From: Aureimonas sp. SK2
Lineage (GTDB): Bacteria; Pseudomonadota; Alphaproteobacteria; Rhizobiales; Rhizobiaceae
Assembly: GCF_029813115.1 (NCBI RefSeq)
Contig: NZ_JAPZDS010000007.1
Coordinates: forward strand, 62,001 to 126,000
DNA length: 64,000 bases
Direction: 5' to 3'
The translations under genes were made by a program, and so were the position numbers. Numbering within the stretch: position 1 is the first letter of the stretch; every line of letters starts with the position of its first letter. Below are positions 8,633 through 19,453 of the stretch, one piece after another. The notes below the pieces were generated by a model that had not been told where the DNA came from, did no database searches, and saw nothing but the letters and a program-made list of their open reading frames with translations.

Positions 8633-8755
8633 TCAGATCGAGAGATGGCCGCTCAGAATGACGATGTTCGCGATGGCCATCCAGATCGCCGTCGAGATCA
8701 GACATCCAAGGATGAGGCCGCGAGCGGTACCGAGCGGTGCGTACGAAGGATTCAT
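8633..8755 (-). CDS. Small single-span membrane protein (40 residues)
   Basis: The protein reads MNPSYAPLGTARG followed by one hydrophobic helix (LILGCLISTAIWMAIANIVI) and a short polar tail. A GGGGAG ribosome-binding site lies 9 bases before the ATG at 8753-8755. I do not recognise the family. The good Shine-Dalgarno spacing and the clean membrane segment support a real gene; a longer reading frame starting upstream at 8917 has no such support. It faces the receiver gene convergently with a 28-base gap. Confidence 0.5.
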   Translation of the reverse strand: MNPSYAPLGTARGLILGCLISTAIWMAIANIVILSGHLSI

Positions 8756-9055
8756 CCGTTCATTCTCCCCCGCCTCTCCCCATTCGGCGAAGAGTTCCGA
8801 GATCGAAGTGTAATAAAGACCGCCGCCGTGGCAATTCCGTTCGACGGCCTGCCGAGACGAAGCGACAATGCACGCAAGTTTCGGACAGGGTTCGCGGACG
8901 TCGCCGACTTGAGGCATGCAGAAGGACTGCGGGCGAACGGAAGACGTTAACCACGGCTGCGTCTATCGCATAGCGGCCTTGCGCTATGCTGCATTGCAAC
9001 AAGCGCTGCTCAGGACCATTCTTGCCGGAGGACAACACAACCGAAGGCAACGATC
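8756..9055. other. Divergent intergenic region before DUF3563 gene
   Basis: About 300 bases separate two small divergent genes. I see no further gene. The main structure is a perfect 8-bp inverted repeat at 8968-8989, listed separately. Promoters for both flanking genes must lie here, but no strong -35/-10 pair stands out. Confidence 0.5.
8968..8989. promoter_or_regulatory. Inverted repeat in the leader of the DUF3563 gene
   Basis: GCATAGCG and CGCTATGC are perfect complements separated by the 6-base GCCTTG. The element ends 66 bases before the ATG at 9056. It could be an operator for a dimeric repressor or a leader hairpin. Confidence 0.35.
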
Positions 9056-9214
9056 ATGAACATCGCCCGCCGCTTGCGCGCAGCGCTCAGAACGCCCGGC
9101 ACCGAAGAAAGGGCACTCGCCTATCTCAACGAATCCACCTCGATCGCGGATCTGGAGCGCCGCGAGCGCGAAATCGATGCCGGGCGCTTCCGGCGCGATC
9201 GCTTTCCGTTCTGA
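9056..9214 (+). CDS. DUF3563-like small protein (52 residues)
   Basis: A very short basic/acidic protein: MNIARRLRAALRTPGT, then EERALAYLNESTSIADLERR and REIDAGRFRRDRFPF. The segment AYLNESTSIADLERRxREID matches my recollection of the DUF3563 family of small proteobacterial proteins of unknown role. An AAGG ribosome-binding site stands 8 bases before the ATG. No membrane segment or signal peptide is present. It has its own promoter region with an inverted repeat. The function is unknown. Confidence 0.65.
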   Translation: MNIARRLRAALRTPGTEERALAYLNESTSIADLERREREIDAGRFRRDRFPF

Positions 9215-9359
9215 CATCGTGAAGCAGGATTCGACGAGCGGCCGCGCGCTTCAAAGCATGGCCGTTCGATCCCGGCACTTCTGAAGGATCAGTAGACGAC
9301 GCGGCAATGCAAGGCCGGCGTCGGACGCCAATCTCTACCAGCGATGTCTTTGCTTTGAG

Positions 9360-9434
9360 TGGCTCCCCGGGCCGGATTCGAACCAGCGACCGATCGATTA
9401 ACAGTCGATTGCTCTACCACTGAGCTACCGGGGA
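9360..9434 (-). tRNA. tRNA-Asn (GTT)
   Basis: The minus strand gives acceptor TCCCCGG/CCGGGGA, D arm GCTCAGTGGTAGAGC, anticodon GTT in the loop CTGTTAA, T arm GCTGGTTCGAATCCGGC, discriminator G and an encoded CCA at 9360-9362. The length of 75 bases and all four stems are regular. Confidence 0.97.
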
Positions 9435-9602
9435 AAAGTTCGCCCTGCGAACGAGGGTGCGTATACCCACGAGCTTCCGATTTGCCAAGGCCCGATCGCG
9501 CCTTTGTCGAAAAAATCTTCGCCCGCCTCGCTTCTGTCGTGGTTGTCCGCCATCTGCGCTAACCTCACATCCAAGGCTCCGACGGGAGTCAGGCGGAGAC
9601 CG

Positions 9603-9908
9603 ATGGACGGCGTCGACGAAACGGCAGGCAAGCGGCGGGAGTTCTTCCGCCTGCGCGGACATACCGTGCATATCCTGGGGCGTAGGTTCGCGCTCCCGTC
9701 CAATAGGCTTGCCCGAATGGGGGTCGGGATCGCATTCATCATCGGCGGCTTCCTGAGCTTCCTGCCGGTGCTGGGCATCTGGATGCTGCCGCTGGGGCTC
9801 CTGATTCTGTCGATCGACCTTGCCTTCGTGCGCCGCATGCGTCGCCGCACGGACGTTCGATGGGAGCGCCGCCGGCGCCGCAAGTCGGTGACGAAGCCGC
9901 AAGGCTAG
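9603..9908 (+). CDS. Small membrane protein of unknown function
   Basis: A 101-residue protein with a hydrophilic N-terminus, then two hydrophobic segments (ARMGVGIAFIIGGFLSFL and LGIWMLPLGLLILSIDLAF) and a strongly basic tail (RRMRRRTDVRWERRRRRK) that should stay in the cytoplasm. The turn LPVLGIWMLPLGLLILSIDL recalls the PGPGW-type putative transmembrane family, but the motif itself is not intact, so I give no family name. The start ATG at 9603 was chosen because the upstream in-frame sequence overlaps the tRNA-Asn flank and looks non-coding. It lies about 196 bases upstream of the helicase gene on the same strand. Confidence 0.65.
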   Translation: MDGVDETAGKRREFFRLRGHTVHILGRRFALPSNRLARMGVGIAFIIGGFLSFLPVLGIWMLPLGLLILSIDLAFVRRMRRRTDVRWERRRRRKSVTKPQG

Positions 9909-10104
9909 AAGCCTCTCGCCTTTCGGCCCGCAAGCTTCTATAGCGTGGGGCATACGGACGGCGGCTCGCATCTGCGGGCCGCCGTCTTTCTGATTTCGTG
10001 CCCGTCGACCGCCGTTCCATCCGGCGCCGGGGCCTCTCCACACAGCGGCATCGCCATTGCGGATGCCGTGCCCGCAAGGGCCGAACATTCCAAGGACGAT
10101 CCCG

Positions 10105-11913
10105 TTGGCCTTCCCCCCGATTCACCCCGCTCTCGCACGCGCCCTCGAAGCCCGCGACTACCGCGACCCCACGCCCGTGCAGAAGAGCGTCGTCGAAGCC
10201 GCCGCCGCGGAGCGCGACCTTCTCGTTTCCGCGCAGACCGGGTCGGGCAAGACGGTGGCCTACGGCCTCGCCATAGGCGAGACGCTGCTGGCCGATGCCG
10301 ACACCCTTCCCGAGCCTAGCAGCCCGCTCGGCCTCGTCATCGCGCCGACGCGCGAGCTGGCGATGCAGGTCAGCGACGAGCTATCCTGGCTCTATGCCGG
10401 CGCCAATGCGCGCATCGTCACGTGCGTCGGCGGCATGGACGCGCGAACGGAGCAGCGCGCCCTGGCGCGCGGGACGCACCTCGTGGTCGGCACGCCGGGG
10501 CGCCTGCGCGACCATCTGGAGCGCGGCAACCTGCGCACCGGCGACCTCAAGGTCGTGGTCCTGGACGAAGCCGACGAGATGCTGAACCTCGGCTTCCGCG
10601 AGGACCTGGAGTTCATCCTCGAGGCGACGCCGGCCGAGCGGCGCACCCTCCTCTTCTCGGCGACGCTGCCGAAGCCCATCGTCGCCCTGACGAAGCGCTA
10701 CCAGAGCAACGCGCTGCGGATCGAGGTCGCGAACCAGACCTCCAGCCATTCGGACATCGAGTATCGCGCCATTCGCGTGGCACCGACCGAGATCGAGCAC
10801 GCGGTGGTCAACCTCCTGCGCCAGGCCGAATCGCCGACCGCCATCGTGTTCTGCAACACGCGCGAGCAAGTGCGCCATCTCCACACCGGGCTTCTCGATC
10901 GCGGCTTCGGCGCGGTTTCGCTGTCGGGCGAGCTCGGCCAGGCGGAGCGCAACCAGGCGCTCCAGGCGCTGCGCGACGGGCGCTCGCGCGTGTGCGTGGC
11001 GACCGACGTCGCCGCGCGCGGCATCGACCTTCCCAACCTCGGCCTGGTGATCCATGCCGAGCTGCCCAACGACGCGGAAACCCTCCAGCATCGCAGCGGG
11101 CGCACTGGCCGCGCCGGGCGCAAGGGCGTCTCGGTTCTCCTCGTGCCGCTGTCGCGCAAGCGCAAGGCCGACCGGCTGCTGACGGATGCCAAGATCCGTC
11201 CGGTCTGGAGCGCCCCGCCCTCAGCCGACGAGATCCGCGCGCTCGACCGCGAGCGGCTGATGACGGACCCGCTCTTCACCGAAGAGGCGGGCGAGGACGA
11301 CATGGCGACGGCCGGCGCCCTTCTGGAGCGCTTTTCCGCCATGGACATCGCCTCGGCCTTCGCGCGGCTCTACCGCCAGAAGCTGCCGGCGCCCGAGGAC
11401 ATCTACGATCCGGGTCCGGGCCGCGACGACAAGGCCGGCCGCAAGCAGGCCGGCGAGCCTCGCCCGCGCCGCGAAGGCGAGAGGGAAGAAGGTGGCGGTC
11501 GCCGTTCGATCGGCCCGTCCGTCTGGTTCCACCTCGATATCGGCCGTCGCAACAACGCCGATCCGAAGTGGCTGCTGCCCCTCCTCTGCCGCCGGGGCAA
11601 GGTGACGCGCGACGACATCGGCGCCATCCGCATCTTCGACAAGGAGACCAAGGTGGAGATCAGGGCCGATGCGGCCGAGCGCTTCGCCTCCGCCGCGCAG
11701 GGCAGCGACGACGACATCACGGTGACCCCGCTGGAAGGCGGCGCGCCGCCGCCGGCCGGGCGCGACCGGGACGGAGGCAAGGGCGGCCGCCCGCCCCGCG
11801 CCCAAAAGGCCTTCGCGCGCCGCAACGACGGCGACGCGCCGCGCAAAGGGCCGAGCAAGTTCAAGGGCAAGGGTCCCGGCAAGGGCCAGGGAAAGCCGCG
11901 CCGCCCCGAATGA
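10105..11913 (+). CDS. DEAD-box RNA helicase with DbpA-type RNA-binding domain
   Basis: ATP-dependent RNA helicase, likely acting in ribosome assembly or RNA decay. The 602-residue protein shows Q motif DPTPVQ, motif I AQTGSGKT (43-50), Ia PTRELA, II DEAD (154-157), III SAT (185-187) and VI HRSGRTGRAG (about 329). Residues 475-545 form a domain like the DbpA C-terminal RNA-binding fold (WFHLDIGRRNNADPKWLLPLL, then EIRADAAERF), followed by a Gly/Lys/Arg-rich tail ending KGPGKGQGKPRRPE. The start is placed at TTG 10105, eight bases after AAGGA and matching the usual LAFPPIHPALARAL beginning; an ATG at 10057 is the alternative. DbpA binds 23S rRNA, but the target here is inferred. Confidence 0.9.
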   Translation: MAFPPIHPALARALEARDYRDPTPVQKSVVEAAAAERDLLVSAQTGSGKTVAYGLAIGETLLADADTLPEPSSPLGLVIAPTRELAMQVSDELSWLYAGANARIVTCVGGMDARTEQRALARGTHLVVGTPGRLRDHLERGNLRTGDLKVVVLDEADEMLNLGFREDLEFILEATPAERRTLLFSATLPKPIVALTKRYQSNALRIEVANQTSSHSDIEYRAIRVAPTEIEHAVVNLLRQAESPTAIVFCNTREQVRHLHTGLLDRGFGAVSLSGELGQAERNQALQALRDGRSRVCVATDVAARGIDLPNLGLVIHAELPNDAETLQHRSGRTGRAGRKGVSVLLVPLSRKRKADRLLTDAKIRPVWSAPPSADEIRALDRERLMTDPLFTEEAGEDDMATAGALLERFSAMDIASAFARLYRQKLPAPEDIYDPGPGRDDKAGRKQAGEPRPRREGEREEGGGRRSIGPSVWFHLDIGRRNNADPKWLLPLLCRRGKVTRDDIGAIRIFDKETKVEIRADAAERFASAAQGSDDDITVTPLEGGAPPPAGRDRDGGKGGRPPRAQKAFARRNDGDAPRKGPSKFKGKGPGKGQGKPRRPE

Positions 11914-11921
11914 CGCGACAG

Positions 11922-11948
11922 GCCCGCTCGGATCGACTCCGGGCGGGC
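11922..11948 (+). terminator. Hairpin between helicase gene and convergent gene
   Basis: GCCCGCTCGGA pairs with TCCGGGCGGGC (one G-T pair) eight bases after the helicase stop. There is no T-run, so it may work as a weak or bidirectional terminator between convergent genes. Confidence 0.4.
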
Positions 11949-11959
11949 ATAGGTCCGCT

Positions 11960-12358
11960 TCAGCCGCAGACGGTGGCGTCGAGATGCGTCGAGGACGCAG
12001 CCCCGCCCTGGCGGTAGCGGTACTCGACCTCCTGCACATCGCCGCGCCGAAGCGCCGAACGCCATAGCGCGCAGCGCCGGTCGCGTCCGCTGTCGCGCAG
12101 GAGCTGAAGATCGACCCGCTCGTCGGCGACGAATTCCAGGCTGAGCTTGCGCCCGTCGAAGACGACGTTCTCGAGCACCGACCCGTCGGACTGCGCCGAA
12201 GGCAGGTCGGCGCGCAGGTCCGCGATCAAGGTCGTCGCGTCCGAGGACGAACCGTAGAAGCCACGAGCGTCGATCTCGCGGACAAGCAGTGCCGTTGCCG
12301 TCAGGCTGACCCCCGCAAGTCCGGCCAGACGAAGCTTGCGATTGCGAAACGCTTGCAC
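11960..12358 (-). CDS. Hypothetical membrane-anchored or secreted protein
   Basis: A 132-residue protein with a short basic start (MQAFRNRKLR), one hydrophobic segment (LAGLAGVSLTATALLV) and a soluble remainder with two Cys residues (RRCALW and DATVCG) that could form a disulfide outside the membrane. The GTG at 12356-12358 was chosen because GGGAGG lies 6 bases upstream. I do not recognise the family. It is transcribed toward the helicase gene and is the next minus-strand gene downstream of trhO. Confidence 0.65.
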   Translation of the reverse strand: MQAFRNRKLRLAGLAGVSLTATALLVREIDARGFYGSSSDATTLIADLRADLPSAQSDGSVLENVVFDGRKLSLEFVADERVDLQLLRDSGRDRRCALWRSALRRGDVQEVEYRYRQGGAASSTHLDATVCG

Positions 12359-12434
12359 GACGAACCTCCCAAAGCGGAGCAGTTGCGGTTTAAACGTTTC
12401 AATACGGAAATTGTTGCAATGCAGTGAAGACGGG

Positions 12435-13331
12435 CTAACCGTCGTCACCAAGTTTATTCACACTCGTCATCTGCGCATGTCGGCGTCGAAGGCGCTCTCG
12501 GCGTTCGGGGTTCAGTCGGTCGCTACAATGCGGGCATGACACACCCGCCTCGAACGTCGCATCGGCGCGGTCGGCGGGGGAAAGCGGACTGCCGCAGCCG
12601 AAACAGGCGAGCCAGTCCGCCTCCCGCACCGCCGCTCCCACCGCCGTGCGATTGTCGAACACGTAGCAGTCGCCGCGCCAGAGGCTCTCCTCCTCGGGTA
12701 CCGTCTCGAGATATTTGAGGATCCCGCCCTTCAGGTGGCGCACGTCGGAGAAGCCATGGGCGAGCAGGTAGCTCGACGCCTTCTCGCAGCGGATGCCGCC
12801 GGTGCAGAACATGGCGATCGTCCGATGCCGCGAGGGGTCGAGTTCGCGAGTGGCGAAGTCCTTGAACTGCGTGAAGCTGTCGATGCCGGGATCGACGGCC
12901 CCCTCGAAGGTGCCGACGCGGGTCTCGTAGCCGTTGCGCGTATCGAGCACGAGCGTTTCGGGATCGGCGATCAGCGCGTTCCAGTCGGCGGGCTCGACAT
13001 AGGCGCCGACCTGCCGCGTCGGATCGGCCTCGGGCGCGCGCATGGTGATGATCTCCGGCCGGACGCGCACCCGCAGGCGGCCGAAGGGCTTGTCCACCGA
13101 GCGGGAGAACTTCACCTCGCCCTTTCGAATCTCCACTTTGCGATCGAGCAGATCGAGGACCGCGTCGATCGCCTCCTGCGAGCCGGCCACGGTTCCGTTG
13201 ACGCCTTCCGTCGCGATCAGGATCGTGCCGCAGACGCCGTGGCGCGAGCACAGGTCGAGAAGCGACTGGCGCAGCCCGACGGGATCGGCGATGGACACGA
13301 AACGATAGAGTGCGGCAATGGTCCAGGTCAT
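12435..13331 (-). CDS. trhO: tRNA uridine-34 5-hydroxylase, rhodanese family
   Basis: TrhO (YceA) introduces the 5-hydroxyl on uridine-34 of certain tRNAs, a step toward wobble modification, using oxygen. The 298-residue protein has the N-terminal acylphosphatase-like region ending VGAYVEPADWNALI, then a rhodanese domain with active-site loop MFCTGGIRCEKA (Cys near residue 176) and a C-terminal segment with CFGCGSPLS and CPHCSD, a Cys pair pattern seen in longer members. The start ATG at 13329-13331 gives the family N-terminus MTWTIAALYRFV. It is divergent from the MBL gene with 82 bases between them. Confidence 0.92.
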   Translation of the reverse strand: MTWTIAALYRFVSIADPVGLRQSLLDLCSRHGVCGTILIATEGVNGTVAGSQEAIDAVLDLLDRKVEIRKGEVKFSRSVDKPFGRLRVRVRPEIITMRAPEADPTRQVGAYVEPADWNALIADPETLVLDTRNGYETRVGTFEGAVDPGIDSFTQFKDFATRELDPSRHRTIAMFCTGGIRCEKASSYLLAHGFSDVRHLKGGILKYLETVPEEESLWRGDCYVFDNRTAVGAAVREADWLACFGCGSPLSPADRADATFEAGVSCPHCSDRLNPERRERLRRRHAQMTSVNKLGDDG

Positions 13332-13413
13332 CGGGCCGCTATATCCCGAAGCCTCGGCGACGGCCAAGCCGGATCGGCGCATCGGCCCGCGCCAGCCCCT
13401 GACGGAACGCATC

Positions 13414-14319
13414 ATGAGTCTCGACCTCGACACGCGATTCGACCCCCGCCACGGAGAGGCCGTCTTGGTGGAGCCCGGCATTCGGCGGATCACGGCGCCC
13501 AATGCCGGACCGATGACCTTCCACGGCACCAATTCCTATCTCGTCGGGAACGAGCGGCTGGTGATCGTCGATCCCGGCCCGGACGACGATGCGCATCTCG
13601 CTGCCCTGCTTGCGGCCGTGGACGGCCGTCCGGTGGACGCGATCCTGGTGACTCACACCCATCTCGACCATTCGGCGCTGTCCGCACGGCTGGCGAAGGC
13701 CACGGCAGCGCCCCTCGTCGCGCAGGGGCCGCACCGGATCTCCCGCGAGCTCGCAGACGGCGAGGTCAACCCGCTCGACGCCGCGTCCGACCGGGCCTTC
13801 GCGCCCGACATCGTTCTCGCCGACGAGGCTGTGATGCGCTTGGGCGAGACCCTCGTGCGCGGCATTCACACGCCCGGCCACACCGGAAACCACATGGCCT
13901 TCGCTCTGGAGGGAACAGGGACCGTCTTCTCCGGGGACCATGTCATGGCCTGGGCGACGAGCGTAATCGCGCCGCCAGACGGCAGCATGAGCGACTATTT
14001 CCGCTCGCTCGACCGGTTCCTCGCTCGAGACGACCGCCGCTACCTGCCCGGCCATGGCGGCCCGGTGGAGACGCCAGCCACCTTCGTGAGAGGACTGAGG
14101 ACGCACCGGCGCATGCGCGAAAGCGCGATCCTCGAAAAGGTTCGCGCAGGCGTCCAGACGGTGCCGGAAATCGTCGCCGCCATTTACCACACGACCGACA
14201 GGCGACTGCACGGGGCCGCCGCGCTGTCCGTGCTTGCCCATTTGGAAAGCCTGATCGAGCGCGGTCTCGTGGTGCTCGACGGCTCGTTCGGTGTGGCGGG
14301 CCGGTTCCTGCCAGCCTGA
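13414..14319 (+). CDS. MBL-fold metallo-hydrolase, LACTB2-like
   Basis: Metal-dependent hydrolase of the beta-lactamase fold, 301 residues. The metal site reads THTHLDHS (residues 80-87), with later ligands in HTPGHTGNH and GDHVMAW and the conserved LPGHGGPV. The C-terminal part (ILEKVRAGVQTVPEIVAAIYHT...) is the winged-helix segment seen in LACTB2-type proteins, some of which are RNA endonucleases; the substrate here cannot be told from sequence. The ATG at 13414 was preferred to one upstream that would overlap the divergent trhO gene. Confidence 0.85.
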   Translation: MSLDLDTRFDPRHGEAVLVEPGIRRITAPNAGPMTFHGTNSYLVGNERLVIVDPGPDDDAHLAALLAAVDGRPVDAILVTHTHLDHSALSARLAKATAAPLVAQGPHRISRELADGEVNPLDAASDRAFAPDIVLADEAVMRLGETLVRGIHTPGHTGNHMAFALEGTGTVFSGDHVMAWATSVIAPPDGSMSDYFRSLDRFLARDDRRYLPGHGGPVETPATFVRGLRTHRRMRESAILEKVRAGVQTVPEIVAAIYHTTDRRLHGAAALSVLAHLESLIERGLVVLDGSFGVAGRFLPA

Positions 14320-14327
14320 TGCTTTAG

Positions 14328-15167
14328 CTATTCCTCCGGGACGATGCCCTCGGCCGCGCGCATCGCCTCGTCCACGCCGTCGAGGAGAGACAGGATGATG
14401 CGGCGGTTCTGGCCGAGGTCGCGCTCAAGGTCGCGCGAGGCGGAGCGCATGTCGACAAAGGTCTGCGGGCCTTCTTCCGTGATACGGATCGTCACGTCGC
14501 TCGGAAAGCCGAAGACCGGGGCATAGGCGACCGCCTGGATCGTGTACTCGCTGGCATCCTTGAGATCGAACGGATCGGCCGGCTCGGCGGCGAGGCTGCC
14601 CCGCAATGTCGGAATCGGCACGAGCACGGTGCCGCTCACGCCGAGGTCGTCGCTGTCGCGCGCCGGCGTCAGATTGGTCTGGACGTCGACGATCTCCACG
14701 CCTTTGTCGTCCAGCGCCGCGCGCGTCGCCTCGTAGACCATGGAGGCGGTCGCCTGATAGTCGCGGCCCGGCACGACGGCCTGAGGCACATCGGGGGAGA
14801 CGGGCACCAGCGCCGCGCCGTTGAGGCCGACGGTCTCCGCGCTCGTTCCTTCCGGAAACAGCCGGTAGAGATAGGCCGCGCCCCCGAAAGGCAGCAGCGC
14901 GAGGGCGGCGACGACCAGCGCGGCGACAGCGCGGCCCCCGCCGGCCGCGCCCTTGCGCCAGACGACGGCGATGGCCCCAAGCGCCATAAGCAGGGCGAGC
15001 GAAGCCAGCCCCCCGGCCAACAGCAGCGTCCAGGACAGGTTGGCGAGGTCCAGCAGCTGCAGCCGGAAGAGGAGGATGCCGACGGGAATGAGGATCAGGG
15101 AAAAGGCCGCGACGCTCCAGGCCCATCCGGCCGTGCGCGCTTGCGCCCTGATGTAGTGTCCGGCCAC
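14328..15167 (-). CDS. DUF1499 membrane protein
   Basis: A 279-residue protein with three predicted N-terminal membrane helices (about 15-36, 44-65 and 78-100) and a soluble C-terminal domain beginning near YRLFPEGTSAETV. The repeated features YQATASMVYEATRAAL, PVFGFPSDVTIRI and VDMRSASRDLERDLGQNRRII match DUF1499. The function is unknown for the family. It ends 8 bases from the convergent MBL gene, and 68 bases separate it from ppdK upstream, so the two could be co-transcribed. Confidence 0.8.
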   Translation of the reverse strand: MAGHYIRAQARTAGWAWSVAAFSLILIPVGILLFRLQLLDLANLSWTLLLAGGLASLALLMALGAIAVVWRKGAAGGGRAVAALVVAALALLPFGGAAYLYRLFPEGTSAETVGLNGAALVPVSPDVPQAVVPGRDYQATASMVYEATRAALDDKGVEIVDVQTNLTPARDSDDLGVSGTVLVPIPTLRGSLAAEPADPFDLKDASEYTIQAVAYAPVFGFPSDVTIRITEEGPQTFVDMRSASRDLERDLGQNRRIILSLLDGVDEAMRAAEGIVPEE

Positions 15168-15235
15168 GCCGCGTCTCTCCGATTTCGTCTTCGCCGGCGG
15201 ACGTTACCGCAACCGGCTACCCCGTGACATAGGCT

Positions 15236-17914
<2,679 letters not shown>

Positions 17915-18008
17915 GGGAAACCGGGACGCCGTGGGGCTAGATCGAAAACCAACAGCGCCAGACATATGTCATAGCCATGTCCGCGCCAATTGCTGCGGTG
18001 CAAAAGTT

Positions 18009-18040
18009 TTGCGCCCGCAACCGGAAGGCCACGGGCGCAA
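18009..18040 (-). terminator. Hairpin after the DsbA-like gene
   Basis: TTGCGCCCG pairs perfectly with CGGGCGCAA around an inner CCGG-containing loop. It lies just past the stop of the DsbA-like gene, before ppdK. The minus strand continues AACTTTTGC, a modest U-run. Confidence 0.55.
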
Positions 18041-18051
18041 GTTGGAAGATG

Positions 18052-18810
18052 TTACAGGTGCTTCTCGATCACCGCCGCCATTTCGTCGGCCGAGAGAGCG
18101 CCGGAATACTTGTCCCCGTTGATGAAGAAGGTCGGCGTCGCGTTAACGCCGAATTCGTTCTGGCCGGCGGTCTGCACGGCGACGACCTTGCCCTGCAGCT
18201 CCGTGTCCTTCAGGCAGGCGGCGAACTGGTCCTGCGTCATCCCGGCGAGCTGCGCGATCTTGAGGAGCGCGGCGGAGGCGTTCTCGGCGCCGGCCCATTC
18301 GCGCTGCTGGTCGAACAGGACGCCGACCATCGCCGTGCGCTTGTCGTCGCCCGCGCAGCGCGCCAGCATGAAGGCGCCGAGCGCGCGCGGATCGAAGGGG
18401 AACTCCCGCAGGATCATCTTGGCCTTGCCGGTGTCGATGTAGTCGGCCTTGATCTTCGGGTAGCTCTGGACATGGAAGTCGCGGCAGTGGCTGCAGGTCA
18501 TTGAGGCGTACTCGACGATCGTGACGGGCGCGTCGGCGTTGCCGACCACGATGTCGGGCAGCGCCTGCGGAGCCATCAGCTTCGACACGTCGACCGTACC
18601 CTCGGGGCTCGGCGCGGTTGCGGCGGACGGGTTGGTCTGCGGCGCGGCGGGTGTGGACGCCGCCGGAGCGGTCGCGGCGGGAGCGGCAGTCTCGGCCTGA
18701 GCGAAGGCCGGTACCGCGCCGCCGAGAGCGATGCCCGCCGTCAGGAGGCCGGCCGCCAGCACACGGGCGCCACGGGGAAGGGTCCGGGACCGGTTCGGAG
18801 CAACGAGCAT
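18052..18810 (-). CDS. DsbA-family thiol:disulfide oxidoreductase
   Basis: Periplasmic thioredoxin-fold protein that oxidises or isomerises cysteines of exported proteins. After an N-terminal signal segment (RVLAAGLLTAGIALGGAVPAFA) and an Ala/Pro/Thr-rich linker, the catalytic domain carries CSHC in ASMTCSHCRDFH and the cis-Pro loop VNATPTFFING, the marks of the bacterial DsbA/BdbD-like group. The ATG at 18808-18810 has AAAGG 11 bases upstream; another in-frame ATG at 18831 is possible. It follows the DUF721 gene by about 100 bases on the same strand, an association known in Rhizobiales. Confidence 0.9.
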   Translation of the reverse strand: MLVAPNRSRTLPRGARVLAAGLLTAGIALGGAVPAFAQAETAAPAATAPAASTPAAPQTNPSAATAPSPEGTVDVSKLMAPQALPDIVVGNADAPVTIVEYASMTCSHCRDFHVQSYPKIKADYIDTGKAKMILREFPFDPRALGAFMLARCAGDDKRTAMVGVLFDQQREWAGAENASAALLKIAQLAGMTQDQFAACLKDTELQGKVVAVQTAGQNEFGVNATPTFFINGDKYSGALSADEMAAVIEKHL

Positions 18811-18928
18811 GAGGATTTCAGCCTTTCGCATAAGCCACGATTCGTTTTTGCTTATGCCACGTAGTCGGGCAAATGTGGCGATCCAACGGGGGTGAACGGA
18901 ACGTGCGCGCGAATGACGCCCTGCCCGC

Positions 18929-19453
18929 TCAGCGATGCCGGTTCTTCGCCGCCGCGTTGCGTGCGAGCACGCTCTCGCCCAGGCGCTCCAGTGCCGCGCG
19001 GAGCTTGTCGCTCTCGATCCGGGCCGTCGCCTCGTGAATGGTCCGGCGGTGTCCCGCGTCGAGCGGCGCGGTGGCCGGCTTCCGGTTCGGCCGCTCGATG
19101 CGCACGGCGCGCTGCACGATGCGGACCTTGGACACGGCCCGGTATCCGAAGAAGTCGTTGACGCGCGCGATGATCGTCTCGACCTGATGCTGAAGGCGGA
19201 GCGCGAACGCGCCCTCGCAGGCGATGACGAGCGTCGCGGGCTCCATGTCGTCGTCGTTGTAGGCCTTCGGCCAGACCAGCTTCTCGGGACGGCACCCCTC
19301 TTCGAGCCTCGGTCCGACGATTTCCGGCCAGGCCCCGAGGAGATCGAGCGACATCCCCGCCTTGCGCGCGACCACGGGCTCCACCAGCGCCGAGACGAGG
19401 TCGCCGATCGGCCGGACGCCGCGACGGGCAGGCTTTGCACCCGCCGGCTTCAT
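18929..19453 (-). CDS. DUF721 domain-containing protein
   Basis: A 174-residue basic protein with the DUF721 core: IGDLVSALVEPVVARKAGMSLDLLGAWPEIVGPRLEE, followed by a beta-rich segment (TLVIACEGAFALRLQHQVETIIARVNDFFGY). Some DUF721 proteins (DciA) load the replicative helicase in bacteria lacking DnaC, and this is a possible role here, not shown by sequence. The start ATG overlaps the stop of the O-antigen ligase gene by ATGA (19450-19453), which implies translational coupling. The dsbA-like gene follows. Confidence 0.85.
   Translation of the reverse strand: MKPAGAKPARRGVRPIGDLVSALVEPVVARKAGMSLDLLGAWPEIVGPRLEEGCRPEKLVWPKAYNDDDMEPATLVIACEGAFALRLQHQVETIIARVNDFFGYRAVSKVRIVQRAVRIERPNRKPATAPLDAGHRRTIHEATARIESDKLRAALERLGESVLARNAAAKNRHR

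Noticed and set aside
8756-8917. Longer version of the 40-residue membrane protein
   Set aside because: No ribosome-binding site or conserved sequence upstream; the start with GGGGAG spacing is at 8755.
12429-12443. GACGG/CCGTC hairpin around the trhO stop codon
   Set aside because: Only five base pairs and no U-tract; likely chance in GC-rich DNA.
18832-19440. N-terminal extension of the DsbA-like protein
   Set aside because: The extension is antisense-like composition overlapping DUF721 in another frame; the signal peptide begins near 18810-18831.
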